Source: Berberis thunbergii | Lineage: Eukaryota; Streptophyta; Magnoliopsida; Ranunculales; Berberidaceae | Direction of reading: 5' to 3' | Assembly: GCA_003290165.1 (NCBI GenBank) | Contig: QNQO01000835.1 | Coordinates: 310,001-374,000, forward strand | DNA length: 64,000 bases | Shown here: positions 15,001 through 24,800 of the stretch, piece after piece | How the letters are laid out: each line of letters opens with the position of its first letter | Position numbering within the stretch: position 1 is the stretch's first letter | Notes under the pieces: generated by a model | What the model saw: only the letters and a program-made list of their open reading frames with translations | Databases searched by the model: none | What the model was told of the DNA's origin: nothing | Program-made: the position numbers and the translations under genes

Positions 15001-15187
15001 AAATAACCTAAAAACAACAACACAAACATCGAGGCTAAAGTAAACGACTCGCTTGAAAGATTAGTAGAGAAATCAATGAAACAAATAAAGAGGTTGGTTT
15101 GCAGGATTGGTGACTCACAGATTTGGATGGCTCGAGGATGGAAGCCATCCTGATCGGCTCTTCGAGAAGCAAATGCGTAGAATGCAT
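64..15187 (-). CDS. Cytosolic pyruvate kinase, 15 exons, 3' end outside the window
   Basis: Catalyses phosphoenolpyruvate + ADP to pyruvate + ATP, the last step of glycolysis, in the cytosol. Exons read on the minus strand, all with GT-AG borders and matching phase: 15119-15187, 14788-14884, 14583-14680, 14321-14476, 13177-13254, 12790-12921, 12411-12491, 11839-11910, 11639-11728, 4468-4612, 4248-4336, 4056-4151, 3886-3953, 267-366, 64-123. They give 477 residues; the C-terminal ~50 (ending IIELED in relatives) must lie left of base 1, in line with plant cytosolic enzymes of about 510-530 residues. The start is [14 protein letters not shown] with no transit peptide. Diagnostic blocks: [81 protein letters not shown] and [13 protein letters not shown]. 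No stop or frameshift was found. The introns 4613-11638 and 367-3885 are enlarged by transposons. Identity is near certain; isoform number is not assigned. Confidence 0.95.
537..3669 (+). mobile_element. 5'-truncated L1-type LINE in a pyruvate kinase intron
   Basis: Non-LTR retrotransposon remnant in the intron between exons 267-366 and 3886-3953, antisense to the host gene. It starts after the endonuclease domain, keeps reverse transcriptase, zinc-binding and C-terminal RNase H regions, and ends in an A run at about 3658-3669. A probable 8-base target-site duplication, TGCTTAAA, flanks it at 529-536 and 3670-3677. It is short for a LINE but placed exactly at the truncated head and the poly-A tail. 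Confidence 0.85.
779..3510 (+). pseudogene. Degenerate LINE ORF2 (reverse transcriptase and RNase H)
   Basis: Broken reading frames collinear with plant L1 ORF2. Visible: a linker after the endonuclease (539-1135); RT pieces with KIDL followed by a stop, then [30 protein letters not shown] and the catalytic FADDL near 1520; the RT C-terminus and thumb in 1714-2670 ([32 protein letters not shown]); a zinc-binding stretch ([15 protein letters not shown], 2698-2750); and RNase H ([22 protein letters not shown], about 3130-3500). The expected ~150 residues of N-terminal RT between 1135 and 1140 are missing, so there is an internal deletion as well as stops. Inactive. Confidence 0.85.
4958..7586. 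mobile_element. Non-autonomous hAT element inside the gypsy A 5' LTR
   Basis: Terminal inverted repeats begin TAGGGGTGGGCACA on the left and TAGGTGTGTGCATC on the complementary right end, with subterminal GGGATGGGA-type repeats. A perfect 8-base target duplication GTTAGGAT (4950-4957 and 7587-7594) is the hAT hallmark. It carries no transposase. A second hAT (5624-7294) is inserted in it, leaving about 0.96 kb of its own sequence. Confidence 0.88.
5624..7294. mobile_element. Second hAT element nested in the first
   Basis: Perfect terminal repeats TAGGGGTGGGCA / TGCCCACCCCTA, subterminal AACCGAACCGGACCG-type repeats at both ends (5640-5820 and 7120-7290), and an exact 8-base duplication ATTTAGAC (5616-5623, 7295-7302). 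The interior holds CTCTGTCTC-rich and GATGATGGATC-rich simple sequence (5950-6560). Open frames there are low-complexity artefacts. No transposase, so it needs an autonomous partner. Confidence 0.9.
7801..7812 (+). other. Primer-binding site of gypsy family A copy 1
   Basis: TGGTATCAAAGC two bases after the end of the 5' LTR at 7798. It matches the plant retroelement pattern TGGTATCAGAGC, complementary to the initiator methionine tRNA, with one G-to-A change. Confidence 0.75.
9142..10300. mobile_element. Third hAT-like element, in the gypsy A internal region
   Basis: Ends CAATGTTAGTGAATCG and, from the right on the other strand, CAGTGTTGTATGAATCG. An exact 8-base duplication ATTTTAAG lies at 9134-9141 and 10301-10308. 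Subterminal AAATCGTA/AAATCG repeats occur at both ends. A 67-base stretch is duplicated in tandem near 9258-9390, and TTCTTCTTCCC-type repeats fill 9890-10110. No transposase. Confidence 0.88.
10330..10935 (+). pseudogene. Gag remnant of gypsy family A
   Basis: Broken gag-like frame ending in a zinc knuckle of CX2CX4HX4C form at about 10788-10833 ([14 protein letters not shown]). Upstream, [20 protein letters not shown] and [15 protein letters not shown] match the gag remnant of the second copy at 43700-44340. Several stops; not functional. Confidence 0.75.
10974..11255 (+). repeat. 3' LTR of gypsy family A copy 1
   Basis: Starts TGATGTAAGC after a purine-rich stretch (CAGGGAGGT) and ends TCTATCA. 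It is collinear with the split 5' LTR (4842-4957 plus 7595-7798), sharing for example GAGCCCAAAATAGTAGTTA and TTCGGTTGATTATTGAAAG. Confidence 0.85.
11261..11638. other. Residual pyruvate kinase intron sequence
   Basis: AT-rich intron between the retrotransposon and exon 11639-11728, with an A run near 11269-11290. Nothing else seen. Confidence 0.5.
13636..14218. mobile_element. Possible PIF/Harbinger-type MITE in a pyruvate kinase intron
   Basis: Left end GAGGGTGTTGGCTTTTG and complementary right end GGTGGTGTTTGTTTTTC pair imperfectly (about 13 of 17), flanked by TTA on both sides (13633-13635 and 14219-14221), the usual PIF/Harbinger target. No coding sequence. The 3-base target is weak evidence on its own. 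Confidence 0.45.
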
Positions 15188-15492
15188 CTTCGATGGATCA
15201 GTTTTTGTTTGCTTTCTAAGGTAACAGAAGTTGCAGAAGCAAAGAAGGAAGAGAGACGAACGGAAAGAAAGGAAGAAGAATTACTAGTTTTAAAGCTTCT
15301 CCAACTCTCAGAAGGATTTGTGTGTTTTGCTTTACGAGACGGAAACGATATTATTTGTTTTTCGAGATAAGATGAGATGCGATGCGATGCAATCTCAGAT
15401 CTTGCTTTGCTCCTCAATTAACTGGGTTTTATTTTTAGCGTGGGCGCCAATGACCAGACCAAATAGGTTCTGGAAGGAGAAGGAGGAGACCA

Positions 15493-15499
15493 ATTTATA
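15493..15499 (-). promoter_or_regulatory. Possible TATA box of the pyruvate kinase gene
   Basis: On the minus strand the sequence reads TATAAAT, about 306 bases upstream of the ATG at 15187. That would leave a long 5' leader, which could contain an unrecognised 5' UTR intron. This rests only on motif and position. Confidence 0.3.
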
Positions 15500-15718
15500 T
15501 CGTATCGGTTCTTTATTGCTGTGAAGAACACTGAACACAACTTTACGCACGTGATGGGTTAAGTGCGGCACATTTTTTTCTGGTACCCAAAACCGGAGGT
15601 ACGCGGAGTACGAGCCTTCATTTAGGTGGGTCCCACTAAAAAAAGATCTGACTTGGATGGTTGAGGTTGGTGGTGGCTTTCGATGGAGAGTTTGGAATGA
15701 AGGAGAAGAATATTCTTT

Positions 15719-15909
15719 GGGAAATTCTAAATGTCGAGGGAAAGAGCGAGGAAACCAGCGAGGTAAACGAGGTGGCGGGGGGTGAACCGTTCACCCCCCT
15801 CGAGATGTTTTCTGCGCGCGCATCTCGAGGGGGGTGAACGGTTCACCCCCTGCCACCTCGTTTACCTCGCTGGTTTCCTCGCCCTTTCCCTCGACACATA
15901 GAATTCTTC
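15719..15909. mobile_element. Foldback MITE of Mutator (MULE) type
   Basis: An almost perfect hairpin: arms of roughly 85 bases (ATTCTAAATGTCGAGGG outward, CACCCCCCTCGAGATG inward) around a loop of about a dozen bases near 15808-15821. A 9-base target duplication ATATTCTTT lies at 15710-15718 and 15910-15918, as for Mutator elements. The outer sequence resembles the end of the MULE at 16067 (ATTCTACCTGTTGAGGAAG), suggesting shared transposase recognition. Confidence 0.85.
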
Positions 15910-16066
15910 ATATTCTTTTGAGCCCATTGGAAGTGTGTATGGGCAACGGCGGGAAAAAGACTATCTGTGGGCTCCTGCACTTTCTTGCAACTTTTAAAGC
16001 CATCCAACCTGCGTGGTTTGGAGTGATACAACAATAAAACAGTGATCAGTGGATGCTCTTAAGAAT

Positions 16067-16897
16067 GAGTAATTCTACCTGTTGAGGAAGTGGGCGAGGA
16101 AGGGTGGCGAGCACGTGTAGAGCTGACGTGGTTATAAAAAAAAAAAAAAAAAAAGCAGCGGAGGAAATCGAAAATTTGGGAGAGAAGGAGGGAATGGGGA
16201 GAGCTTTCCCCATTTTCATTCTCAAGCTCAAACCTCCCTCTCCCTCTCCCCATTTTCCATCTCGACACCTTCTCCCCCAACGAAGCTTGATTGAATCCCT
16301 ATCTTCAGAGCTTTCACGGGTAAGATTTTCTCGATCTCCACTAAGATTCGTTCTTCTTTTTAATCTATGGTCTTGGAAAGACACATCTAAAGCTTCCTCT
16401 TTTTACATTTCAAAATTTGAACTTTTTTTTAACCAAAATTGTGGGTTTTATGTTAAATCTGAGTGAGTGTTGTGGGTTTTTCTTTTGGGGATGGTTTATT
16501 CTCCCGAAATGAACCAACGGGGTCTCTGAAAGTTTTCATTTTGGCGAGTTATGTGGTGAGAATGTCAGTTGGTACTTTAAAGTTTGTTGTTGATGAGGCA
16601 TTTTTTTTTAACTTGGTTCTGAAAGTGTTTTTAGGGTTTAAGTTTTTTTTTCCTCTTTTAGTGGGACTTGGTTTTATTGATTGTTTGTTGAGCATCAAAG
16701 GGTATTAGATGAACTGTTTGTTCTTGGATTTTCAATCTGCTTATGTTACTTAACTTGCATTAATGTGTTTTAGGGCTATTTTGAAGTAAATATTGCATTT
16801 GGATTGCAGTTTTTAGATGGTTTTGGTGGTGCTTGGAAGGGTATTTTTTTTTAAATGAAGGCTAATGGGTTTGTTTGATTTTGCAGGCATATCTAAT
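16067..16897 (+). repeat. Left long terminal inverted repeat of the Pack-MULE
   Basis: Matches the complement of 20612-21438 over its length. It contains an open frame (16104-16466) whose counterpart in the other arm is 21050-21415 on minus (shared PRRSLIES-type and SRSPLRFVLLFNLWSWKD stretches); both are probably untranslated leader rather than protein. A splice-like donor and acceptor lie inside the arm. Confidence 0.85.
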
Positions 16898-18190
16898 TTG
16901 GAGAGATGGGTGATAAAGTTAGAACAAACTGTGAATATTGTTTTGTCGGTAATTATCCTCATATACCCATATTAATTAAATTTATTTTAGCACTTTTTAA
17001 AGTTTCAACTCAAGTCAATACATTTTTAGTGGCAAAGATGAGGGTTTTGTGTACACTGTTCTATTGCGTGAAACTTTCTATTGCTATTGCAGGATTCAGT
17101 TATAAAAATATTTGATGTTCTCTACCATGATCATGATTATCCGAGGTTTTTTGTTCTAGAAACCATTGCACGGGTTCCTTACTTTGGTGGGCATTACATC
17201 TTCTGATTCTTCATAAATAAATAAATGTTTATGGTTGTCCCCAAGATGTACCTGAACTTTTTTTTCATTGAAAAACCAGCAAATGTAACATTGTTCAAGT
17301 CTCAGTGTCATTATTGATGTACAGAAATCTTTTGAGAACTTGAATGAACTTGTCTAAAGGGTACCCATTCAATCATGACTTGAAGTGTTTTTGCACCAAA
17401 TTATGTGGAACGTGGTTTTCCGGAAGCTGTACCATGTAGTGAATGCTGAAGGTAATATTGTATTTGTTCTACTCGCAGCTTTTATGTCTGTCTTACACAT
17501 GTATGAAAGTTTTGGTTGGTGGAAAAAAGCAGATCATTTGAAATTCCTTATTTGTCGAAAGCTAGAATGAAATGCACCATCTACTCATCATGGAGGTCCT
17601 TACTTCTCTCTAACTTTTTCTTGCATTCTCTTTATTGTTAAGACTTCCAATATCTGCTTGTGTTGTGCATCATAAACATCACATAAATCAAAGATACTCC
17701 ATTTTCTAGGAACATTCCATCTCAGACACCTTGTTATAAGCAAGACTAATGCCATATTTGCAGGCCTTGATCTTTTTGGGGTCTATATGTATTTGTACGA
17801 GCAATCATGGAATTGGTTTTAAGCAATGGAGGCATATGAATTGAGAGACCCAAGATAAGAGTGTTTCATTTTTCTGTCCATGACTCTTTGAAACTTGAGT
17901 GTGGCAAACCACACACATGTGTATCTTCTGAAGGGAGACTTTTGTTTTTTCTGTTATGGCTTTATTGGGTAATCTATGTCTTTTTATATGTAGCTTCCTT
18001 GTGGCGACTGAACATGCAACTTCTAATTGTTTTATGTAGTCTTTTATGCAAACTTAAATCTCACTTGCATCTTCTTTTTATTTCAGATAACTTGTATGAC
18101 GTGTTTATGAACATCAGAGACGACGAAGTAGAACACTGCAAGACAATGAAGGCCTGTCAGACACACGGTAACCTTCGCTCTCCTCATTCA
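16898..18190 (+). pseudogene. PTOX: Captured plastid terminal oxidase exons
   Basis: PTOX is the plastoquinol oxidase of chloroplast membranes (di-iron, alternative-oxidase family). Pieces in order: LERWVIKLEQTVNIVLS (16898-16948, GTAATT donor); DSVIKIFDVLYHDHDYPRFF...ETIARVPYF (17093-17186); AFMSVLHMYESFGWW (17479-17595), which then shifts frame, with a TAG where relatives have Trp before NEMHHLLIME; and NLYDVFMNIRDDEVEH then CKTMKACQTHGNLRSPHS (18087-18189). Intron phases are those of a spliced gene. The central membrane and di-iron part between LIMEE and NLYDV is absent, and beyond RSPHS the frame runs into unrelated sequence to 18365. Non-functional as an oxidase. Identity is recognised from family motifs, not a search. 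Confidence 0.85.
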
Positions 18191-19779
18191 TATCCTCTAG
18201 AGGATTCCCTTGCTACATCTCGAATAGTTGAGATGAATGGGTCTGGAGATGTTACTCCAGGGAAGTTGAGATTATTTGTGGATAGTGTGCAGAGGACAAT
18301 GCAATTATGCCTTAAAAAGATGAGAGATAGTGTTGGTACTATTGCAACAAGCGCAGGAGGGATCTGAATGTATGTTTGGAATGGATTTGTTATGGAGCTT
18401 GGATGGTTTATTATCACAATGATTGTTTGTTATTTTCATTGCCAGTGGCGGTTGGCTTGAGATTTCATTATTAGTGTGGCACAGGGTCCTGTTTTTGTCA
18501 AAAAAAAAAAATTCGTCAGCGAGTGACAAACAAATCAGTTGGTATTGAACCAGAGATGCCATTGGAAGGCTGCAAGAGTTCAGATCCTGATTTTTCATTT
18601 CTACTTATGATTGACATTGGAGAAGTTAGTGTTTCAACGTATGATAAAGATTGCATCAGAAAAGCTTTTTTTTTTTCCTGTAAAATTGTTTTTTGGGGGT
18701 TTATAGAGACTCGACATTGTACAGTTTACGTATGAACTGGTGTGAAAGTCATGCAAAAGTGGTTCTCACATATTTTGGATGTAGCTCCTTGTAACTGTTA
18801 CCCCTAGCTTGTTCTATTATCTGCCAATGGAACAAAATATGAAATCTAGTCTTAGAAACTTCTTTCCTCTTGGTTTCCATTGCTGTTTATGTTTCTTCCA
18901 TGACATGATTGAATTAAGGCTCTTTGTAGAAGCAAAATAAAAGATGAAATTGGAGACCCTTCGGATGAGAGTGGTCTTTCCTATCCCTTGTACTGAGCAT
19001 AGAAATAACGAAGGGATATGTCCTGCCAGTCACATTGCAATACAAGTTTTTATTATCCCATAGTCAACATTTACATTTCAAATGGAGCCAGCTTCTCCAC
19101 TCATCCAATTGCAACCTTTTCAGCAACGTCCCTTCACTCAAATGAAGCTTCAATCTTTCTTTTTCTCTTAACAATCAATGCACCTAGATGAAGATGAAGC
19201 AATTATGAGAATGGGAAGGAACATTTTTTCATTTTCAGAAATTCATTTCCAATCCTTGGCAGTACACTTCTTATTTGACTGTAGCAATTCAACAAATCTC
19301 CAAAGTTGATTTGCCCAGAGAGACTTATTTTTTCGCACTGTATACCCCCACATTATAGGAAATGCAAGTCTTAACTGGTTAATTTTATTAACAACTACTA
19401 TTATTGTAAAAATATTACATAAACAAACTTGTAGACATCCAAAACTGCAATAAACATGGAATTAGAAGGATAATAAGTTAATAACATTTACAGATTTATA
19501 AAGACTTGGATACAACTTTCATATTCTAATACTTTTGCTTCACATCTTGCCACTAGTGCAAGCAACTCAAACACTAGAGGTGTTGTTCAATACAGTCAAT
19601 TCCATTTAAATTGACTTCAACATCTGCGCATTACATCTTTGTCAAATAAGGAATGAAGCATTGACTTGTTCAGAAACAAATACACCCATCCAGAGAATTA
19701 CATTGTCATCCACTCATCCCAACTACCAAACTTCAGAAGATAACAAAGCACCTCCAATTGAATAACCACTGAATCATAA

Positions 19780-19979
19780 CCTCCAATTGAATATTCACGG
19801 TTTGTTATAACTTTATCACCCATCTCTCCAATGCACTCGAGGATGCACTCTCTGATGAATCCCCAGTGCTTCCATTCCCCTCAACATCAGGGAAACTCTT
19901 TGGCTAGAATGACTCTTCTACTACTACTTTCTCTTCATTTTCTTGCAGAGTTGTTGCTCGAACTTGATTGAACTTTCTG
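19780..19979 (-). pseudogene. PTOX: Captured N-terminal PTOX exon, opposite orientation
   Basis: Minus-strand frame reading RATTLQENEEKVVVEESF, stop, PKSFPDVEGNGSTGDSSES, ASSSALERWVIKL, stop, QTVNI. This is the segment after the PTOX transit peptide. Its end (LERWVIKL-QTVNI) overlaps the start of the plus-strand copy at 16898, so the two fragments came from overlapping parts of one gene. Two in-frame stops. A TTTGCAG acceptor lies just upstream at about 19980-19986. Confidence 0.8.
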
Positions 19980-20084
19980 CAAAGAACCAAAAAATGCAAA
20001 ACTTTAAACTTTATATCAAACTCAAACCTAAGAGAACCAGAACAAAGACTGAAAATAAAACACAAGTGAGATTTAATCAGGTTT

Positions 20085-20146
20085 CCATGTGGTATCTTCG
20101 AAACACTATATTCTTCATGAATCCGTGGCATACACAGATAGTACAC
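20085..20146 (-). pseudogene. Captured receptor-kinase catalytic-loop fragment
   Basis: Minus strand reads RIHEEYSVSKIPHGN and then departs into unrelated sequence. The stretch is nearly identical to bases 46973-47017 of the LRR receptor kinase in this window (shared TTTCCATGTGGTATCTTCG), and here keeps the frame that the full gene has lost by a 1-base deletion. Probably captured from that gene or a paralogue. Confidence 0.75.
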
Positions 20147-20611
20147 TCAAAAAATCAATAATGATCTATTTCAATTTCAATGGAAGTTACATTTACCAAT
20201 TTACATTTATCAGAACCCTATCAACATGGATGCCTACCCTGACAAGATTATGCAACCCTATCGATTTCCTCCAACCCATATTAGATACCTTTCAAACACC
20301 CAATTCAAACCATTAGGTTGAATCTATGCACAAACTATCTCTACAACTTGGGGACTGAATCACTTAAAACTTGCTTCCATAAAATCGTAACCGACATCTG
20401 GAATTCCAAAATTCCAATAACACCCTACCAAATCAAGACTACAACATTAATAATCCAATGAAATCAACAAAATATGGGGTAAACTAAACCGTAAACTATA
20501 TAAACAATGACATCTAAGAAGAATAACATGATTGCTAAGCAAATCTTACCAATTGGGAAGCATTGATAAACAACATAGTAAATAAGAACATCAAGAGGCC
20601 ACCCCTTGCTT

Positions 20612-21438
20612 CAAATCAGATATGCCTGCAAAATCAAACAAACCCATTAGTCTTCATTTAAAAAAAAAAAAACCCTTCCAAGCACCACCAAACCCATCTA
20701 AAAACTGCAATCCAAATGCAATCTTTACTTCAAAATAGCCCTAAAACACATTAATGCAAGTTAAGTAACATAAACCGATTGAAAATCCAAGAACAAACAA
20801 TTCATCTAATACACTTTGATGCCCAACCAACAATCAATAAAACCAAGTCCCACTAAAAGAGGAAAAAAAAAACTTAAACCCTAAAAACACTTTCAGAACC
20901 AAGTTCAAAAAAAAATGCCTCATCAACAACAAACTTCAAAGTACCAACTGACATTCTCACCACATAACTCGCCAAAATGAAAACTTTCAGAGACCCCATC
21001 GGTCCATTTCGGGAGAATAAACCATCCCCAAAAGAAAAACCCACAACACTCACTCAGATTTAGCATAAAACCCACAGTTTTGGTTAAAAAAAAGTTCAAA
21101 TTTTGAAGTGTAAAAAGAGGAAGCTTTAGATGGGTCTTTCCAAGACCATAGATTAAAAAGAAGAACGAATCTCAGTGGAGATCGAGAAAATCTTACCCGT
21201 GAAAGCGCTGAAGATAGGGATTCAATCAAGCTTCGTTGGGGGAGAGGGTGTCGAGATGGAAAATGGGGAGAGGGAGAGGGAGGTCTGAGCTTGAGAATGA
21301 AAATGGGGAGAGCTCTCCCCATTCCCTCATTCTTCTCCCCCAAATTTTCGATTTCCCCCGCTTTTTTTTTTAACCACGTCAGCTCTGCACGTGCTCGCCA
21401 CCCTTCCTCGCCCACTTCCTCGACAAGTAGAATTACTC
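20612..21438 (-). repeat. Right long terminal inverted repeat of the Pack-MULE
   Basis: Inverted partner of 16067-16897, diverging only by scattered substitutions and A-run length. Just inside it, minus-strand sequence after the GCAGGCATATCT acceptor stays open for about 50 bases and ends in an ATTGGTAAGATT donor-like site (20540-20600), perhaps one more captured exon that I cannot identify. Confidence 0.85.
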
Positions 21439-21936
21439 CTTAAGAATTTATTTGCCTTTATTTATTTATCAATAAAGTGTCCTTTAAGCTAGAGGAAGTG
21501 TTTTCAATACCTTCATTTGGCCTGTCATTTGCTTCAATGGCCATTTTTTTCTCTCTCACTTATAGTGTTTATTGATTCTCAAACTTGTGTTGTATAAAAA
21601 TTAAAAAATAAATACCTAATATTAAAATTTTCAAAAAAAAAAAAGTTAAAAATTGAAATGCAATTGTTGCTATTTTCACCCATAGGATCCAAACCAAAAT
21701 TTTCAAAAAATCTTAAATGTATGATCGACAAATCAATTTCTCACCATCCATTAACACATGTCTCAATCCCTCCACCGAAAGCCAATCCAATAATTCAAAA
21801 GGCAAACCCACTTACCTATAATAATTCAATATCATGTCAAAACAATTTCAATCATAAATATTTGACTTATTTTGTTTATTTACTAAAGTATGCCCCGTGT
21901 CATTAGCACTCCACATAATTTTATTTTTTGCTAAAT

Positions 21937-22940
21937 ATTGTTGGGGCAAAATTTTAAATGTTGAGAATGAGTTCTTCATCAATATTTGAATTCGCCAAAA
22001 CATGAAGTTTAGGGCTTTTGTTTAAATGTACATTAAGATACCCAACTCATTTTTTTCTGGTACGATCAGCCTGCCCGTCTCATTGCTTTGAAAAATATTA
22101 AAGTCGTGAAATACGTTATACATTTTTTTAATTATAAAATCTATTTTTTAAAAAAAAATTTAGTGTTTGTATTGATTATTGATTTTTTTTTAAAGATCTT
22201 CAAAAATGCATTTCAACGATACTAAATTTACCAAAATCAGACAACGATATAGATAGTTATGATAAATTTTCATTTTGCTAAAAAGGAAAACACAATATTT
22301 TTGCTCTCTGCCACGTGTACATTCCACCAACTTTTTACCTCTGTCACTATCTCCATTTTCGCTCTCAATCAGTATTGAATTGAAAGCTGATTCTAAGTGT
22401 AAGCCTATTCAATCAAATTTGAATAAGTTGGGGGGAAATTGTAAACGCCGAGAATGAGTTCTCTCTCAATCTTTCAATTCGCCAAAACATGAAATTTATG
22501 ATTTTTGTTTAAATGTGCATTAAGATGCCCGACTCATTTTTTCTAGTATGATCGGCCCATCTCATTGCTTTTAAAAATATTGAAAATATTAAAGACGTAT
22601 AATACATTAGACATTTTTTAATTATGAAATATATATTTTTAATATTTTGGCCCTTGTATTGATCATTGATTTTGTTCAAAAATGCATTTCAAAATACTAA
22701 GTTTATTAAAATCCAACAACAGTGTAGATAGTTATGATAATTTTCATTTTGCTAAAAGGAAAACACAACATTTTCTCTCTCCGCCACATGTACATTCCAC
22801 CAATTTAAAAAATATATATTCATTATTTTTGCCCTTCTACATGTTTTATATTTACAAATATGTCATCGCAGGAAATGAATTTCAACCCTCAAATTCAATA
22901 CGTTTCCCAACTTTCAATCCCAACCATTTTTTATCTCTAA
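21937..22940 (+). repeat. Direct tandem duplication of about 490 bases
   Basis: Copy 1 (about 21937-22428) and copy 2 (about 22429-22940) share blocks in the same order: GAGAATGAGTTCT, AATTCGCCAAAACATGAA, TTTTGTTTAAATGT, ATTCCACCAA. They have diverged by many substitutions, so the duplication is old. No coding content; whether it is a decayed LTR pair cannot be told. Confidence 0.7.
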
Positions 22941-24604
22941 TCCTTTCGATTTGACTTTGTCCCAGTCCACAATAAATAGTAAAACACCACTCTAAATTGT
23001 AATATAGATATGTTCATTGTATTTTGAATAATTTTTTTTAATGTTGTAATTTGTCATGAATTCAAGTCTAATAAATTATTTTTTAATTTCCACGACTGAC
23101 CAAGGTTAGCTACAAGACTGTGACACCTACCAACGCTTGACTGCAAGAGTTTTTCCCAGAGACTATTTCAAAAGACTTCATCTACCAACATATAGACTGT
23201 TAGGGTTTCCCCCAAAGACTTTCGTCATATAAATTTTTTTTGTTTTTTAAAATATTTGGAAGGAATTAATCGTTATGAGACACAATTTAGATCAGCACAT
23301 GAATCTAAAAATGCAGTTATTATAATTTTGTATTTTTTGTTTACCATTAGCGTGATATTGACATACCATCGTTATAAATCAAATGCACAACAATTCACAA
23401 ATCAACACTCAATACAATAGAAAATGAATTTGAGATAAACACAACTTATATTCAATAAGAAATTATGCAATATTACAATTCTACAAAAATACAACAATTT
23501 TACTCAACCACCAATGAAACCCAATGAGATCAACTAGGAAAAATGTTTTGTGAATTTTGTGAAACAAACAAAGTCAATATTCCATTTTTTCAAAGGTTCG
23601 ATAATCATTACTCTATAACCCAAAATTACTCAGTAAATATAAAAAAACATATTTCACCAATAAACTTCAAACTTAGAAAAACAAATTAATCAAAGACTTG
23701 TTAAATTAAAACTCATCTTAGAATCACAATTTTCATCCCAAAATTCAGAAAAATCTTATCCAACATCTTAATCTAGGTTTCCAAAATCGAAACATTAATA
23801 AAGAATTTCAATCTGAACAAAAAGAACAAGATAATTTTAGTCAAGACTCCTTAACACAAATTAACAGTCCAACTCAAAATACAAACACGGATTTCAAATT
23901 AAACAGAAAAATTATTAGACAGGAATTCATGGCACGGACTATAATTCATGGCAAATTACAACATTCAAAAAAAAAATTCCATTCAAAATACAATGAACAA
24001 GAAAGAAACAAAATAAGTCAAATATTTTATGATTTCTATGAACAATATCAAATCAATAAACCTTTATTTCAATAGTACGAAAACAATTATTTAGAGGATT
24101 AGAGATAAAGTCATAACATGCTTATCTGGCCAAGAACTAAAAGAATCGAACATCAAACCTAAACCTAGCCACATCACTTTCAATCACAATCTAGAATCAT
24201 TTCAAACTAAGATAATTGAATCAATATCTTATCACAAAACAAATATCAATACCCTTTCCAACCAAGACAATGACAACATTAATAATTCTTCACCAAACAA
24301 ACAAGAAAATACATATAAACAAAAACCAAAAAATCACATCACAAAAGAAACCAACAAATAAAGAAAGTGATTGGAAAGCAAAAACTTTCTCCAGATTGCT
24401 TTGTTTAAAATATAGACTACCAGACCACATCAAAAGAAATCATACCAAATAGGAGAAAAAAAACAACAACTTGTTTAAAACACAATCAAAGATATTACAA
24501 TATGAACCAAAGTCAAATAATATACAAGACAAAACTCAGTCTAGACAAAACTAATAATTGAAATAAGAAAGAAACTTCTTTGAAACCAATTATAATAATC
24601 AGTG

Positions 24605-24800
24605 TTACTTAGTGTGTAATTGATTTAAAGTTAAAATTAAAGACATGCACATTCAACGAATCTTTTATTTCAAGCTAAAATCAAACACATGCACATTCAA
24701 CTTAGTGTATAGTTGATTTCAAGCTAAAATCAAAGACATGCACATTCAACAAATCTTTAATTTTCAGCTAAGATCAAACACATGCACCTTCAACAAACCT
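24605..24800 (+). repeat. Imperfect short tandem repeats
   Basis: About four imperfect units built on AGCTAAAATCAAA and CATGCACATTCAAC, each 45-65 bases long. Non-coding. Confidence 0.6.

Larger units (their letters stand above)
16067..21438. mobile_element. Pack-MULE with captured PTOX and receptor-kinase fragments
   Basis: A 5372-base Mutator-like element bounded by an exact 9-base duplication CTTAAGAAT (16058-16066, 21439-21447). Very long terminal inverted repeats (about 830 bases) begin GAGTAATTCTAC and end near GCAGGCATATCT. Each arm looks like a captured promoter and first exon: a GGGTAAGATT donor near 16319 and a TTTTGCAG acceptor near 16885. Between the arms lie exon-intron fragments of plastid terminal oxidase on plus (16898-18190) and on minus (19780-19979), and a short receptor-kinase piece (20085-20146, minus). 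Introns are retained, so capture was at the DNA level. No transposase is seen, so it is non-autonomous. Confidence 0.9.

Noticed and set aside
15719..15909. Strong hairpin considered as a transcription terminator or regulatory stem
   Set aside because: The 9-base target duplication and related copies show it is a transposable element.
16104..16466. Pair of similar ~120-residue frames in the MULE arms
   Set aside because: They lie in terminal inverted repeats across a splice-like donor and start in a poly-A/Lys tract; more likely untranslated leader than protein.
16898..18365. Functional plastid oxidase gene
   Set aside because: Central exons are missing, a frameshift and a stop are present, and the pieces lie between MULE termini.
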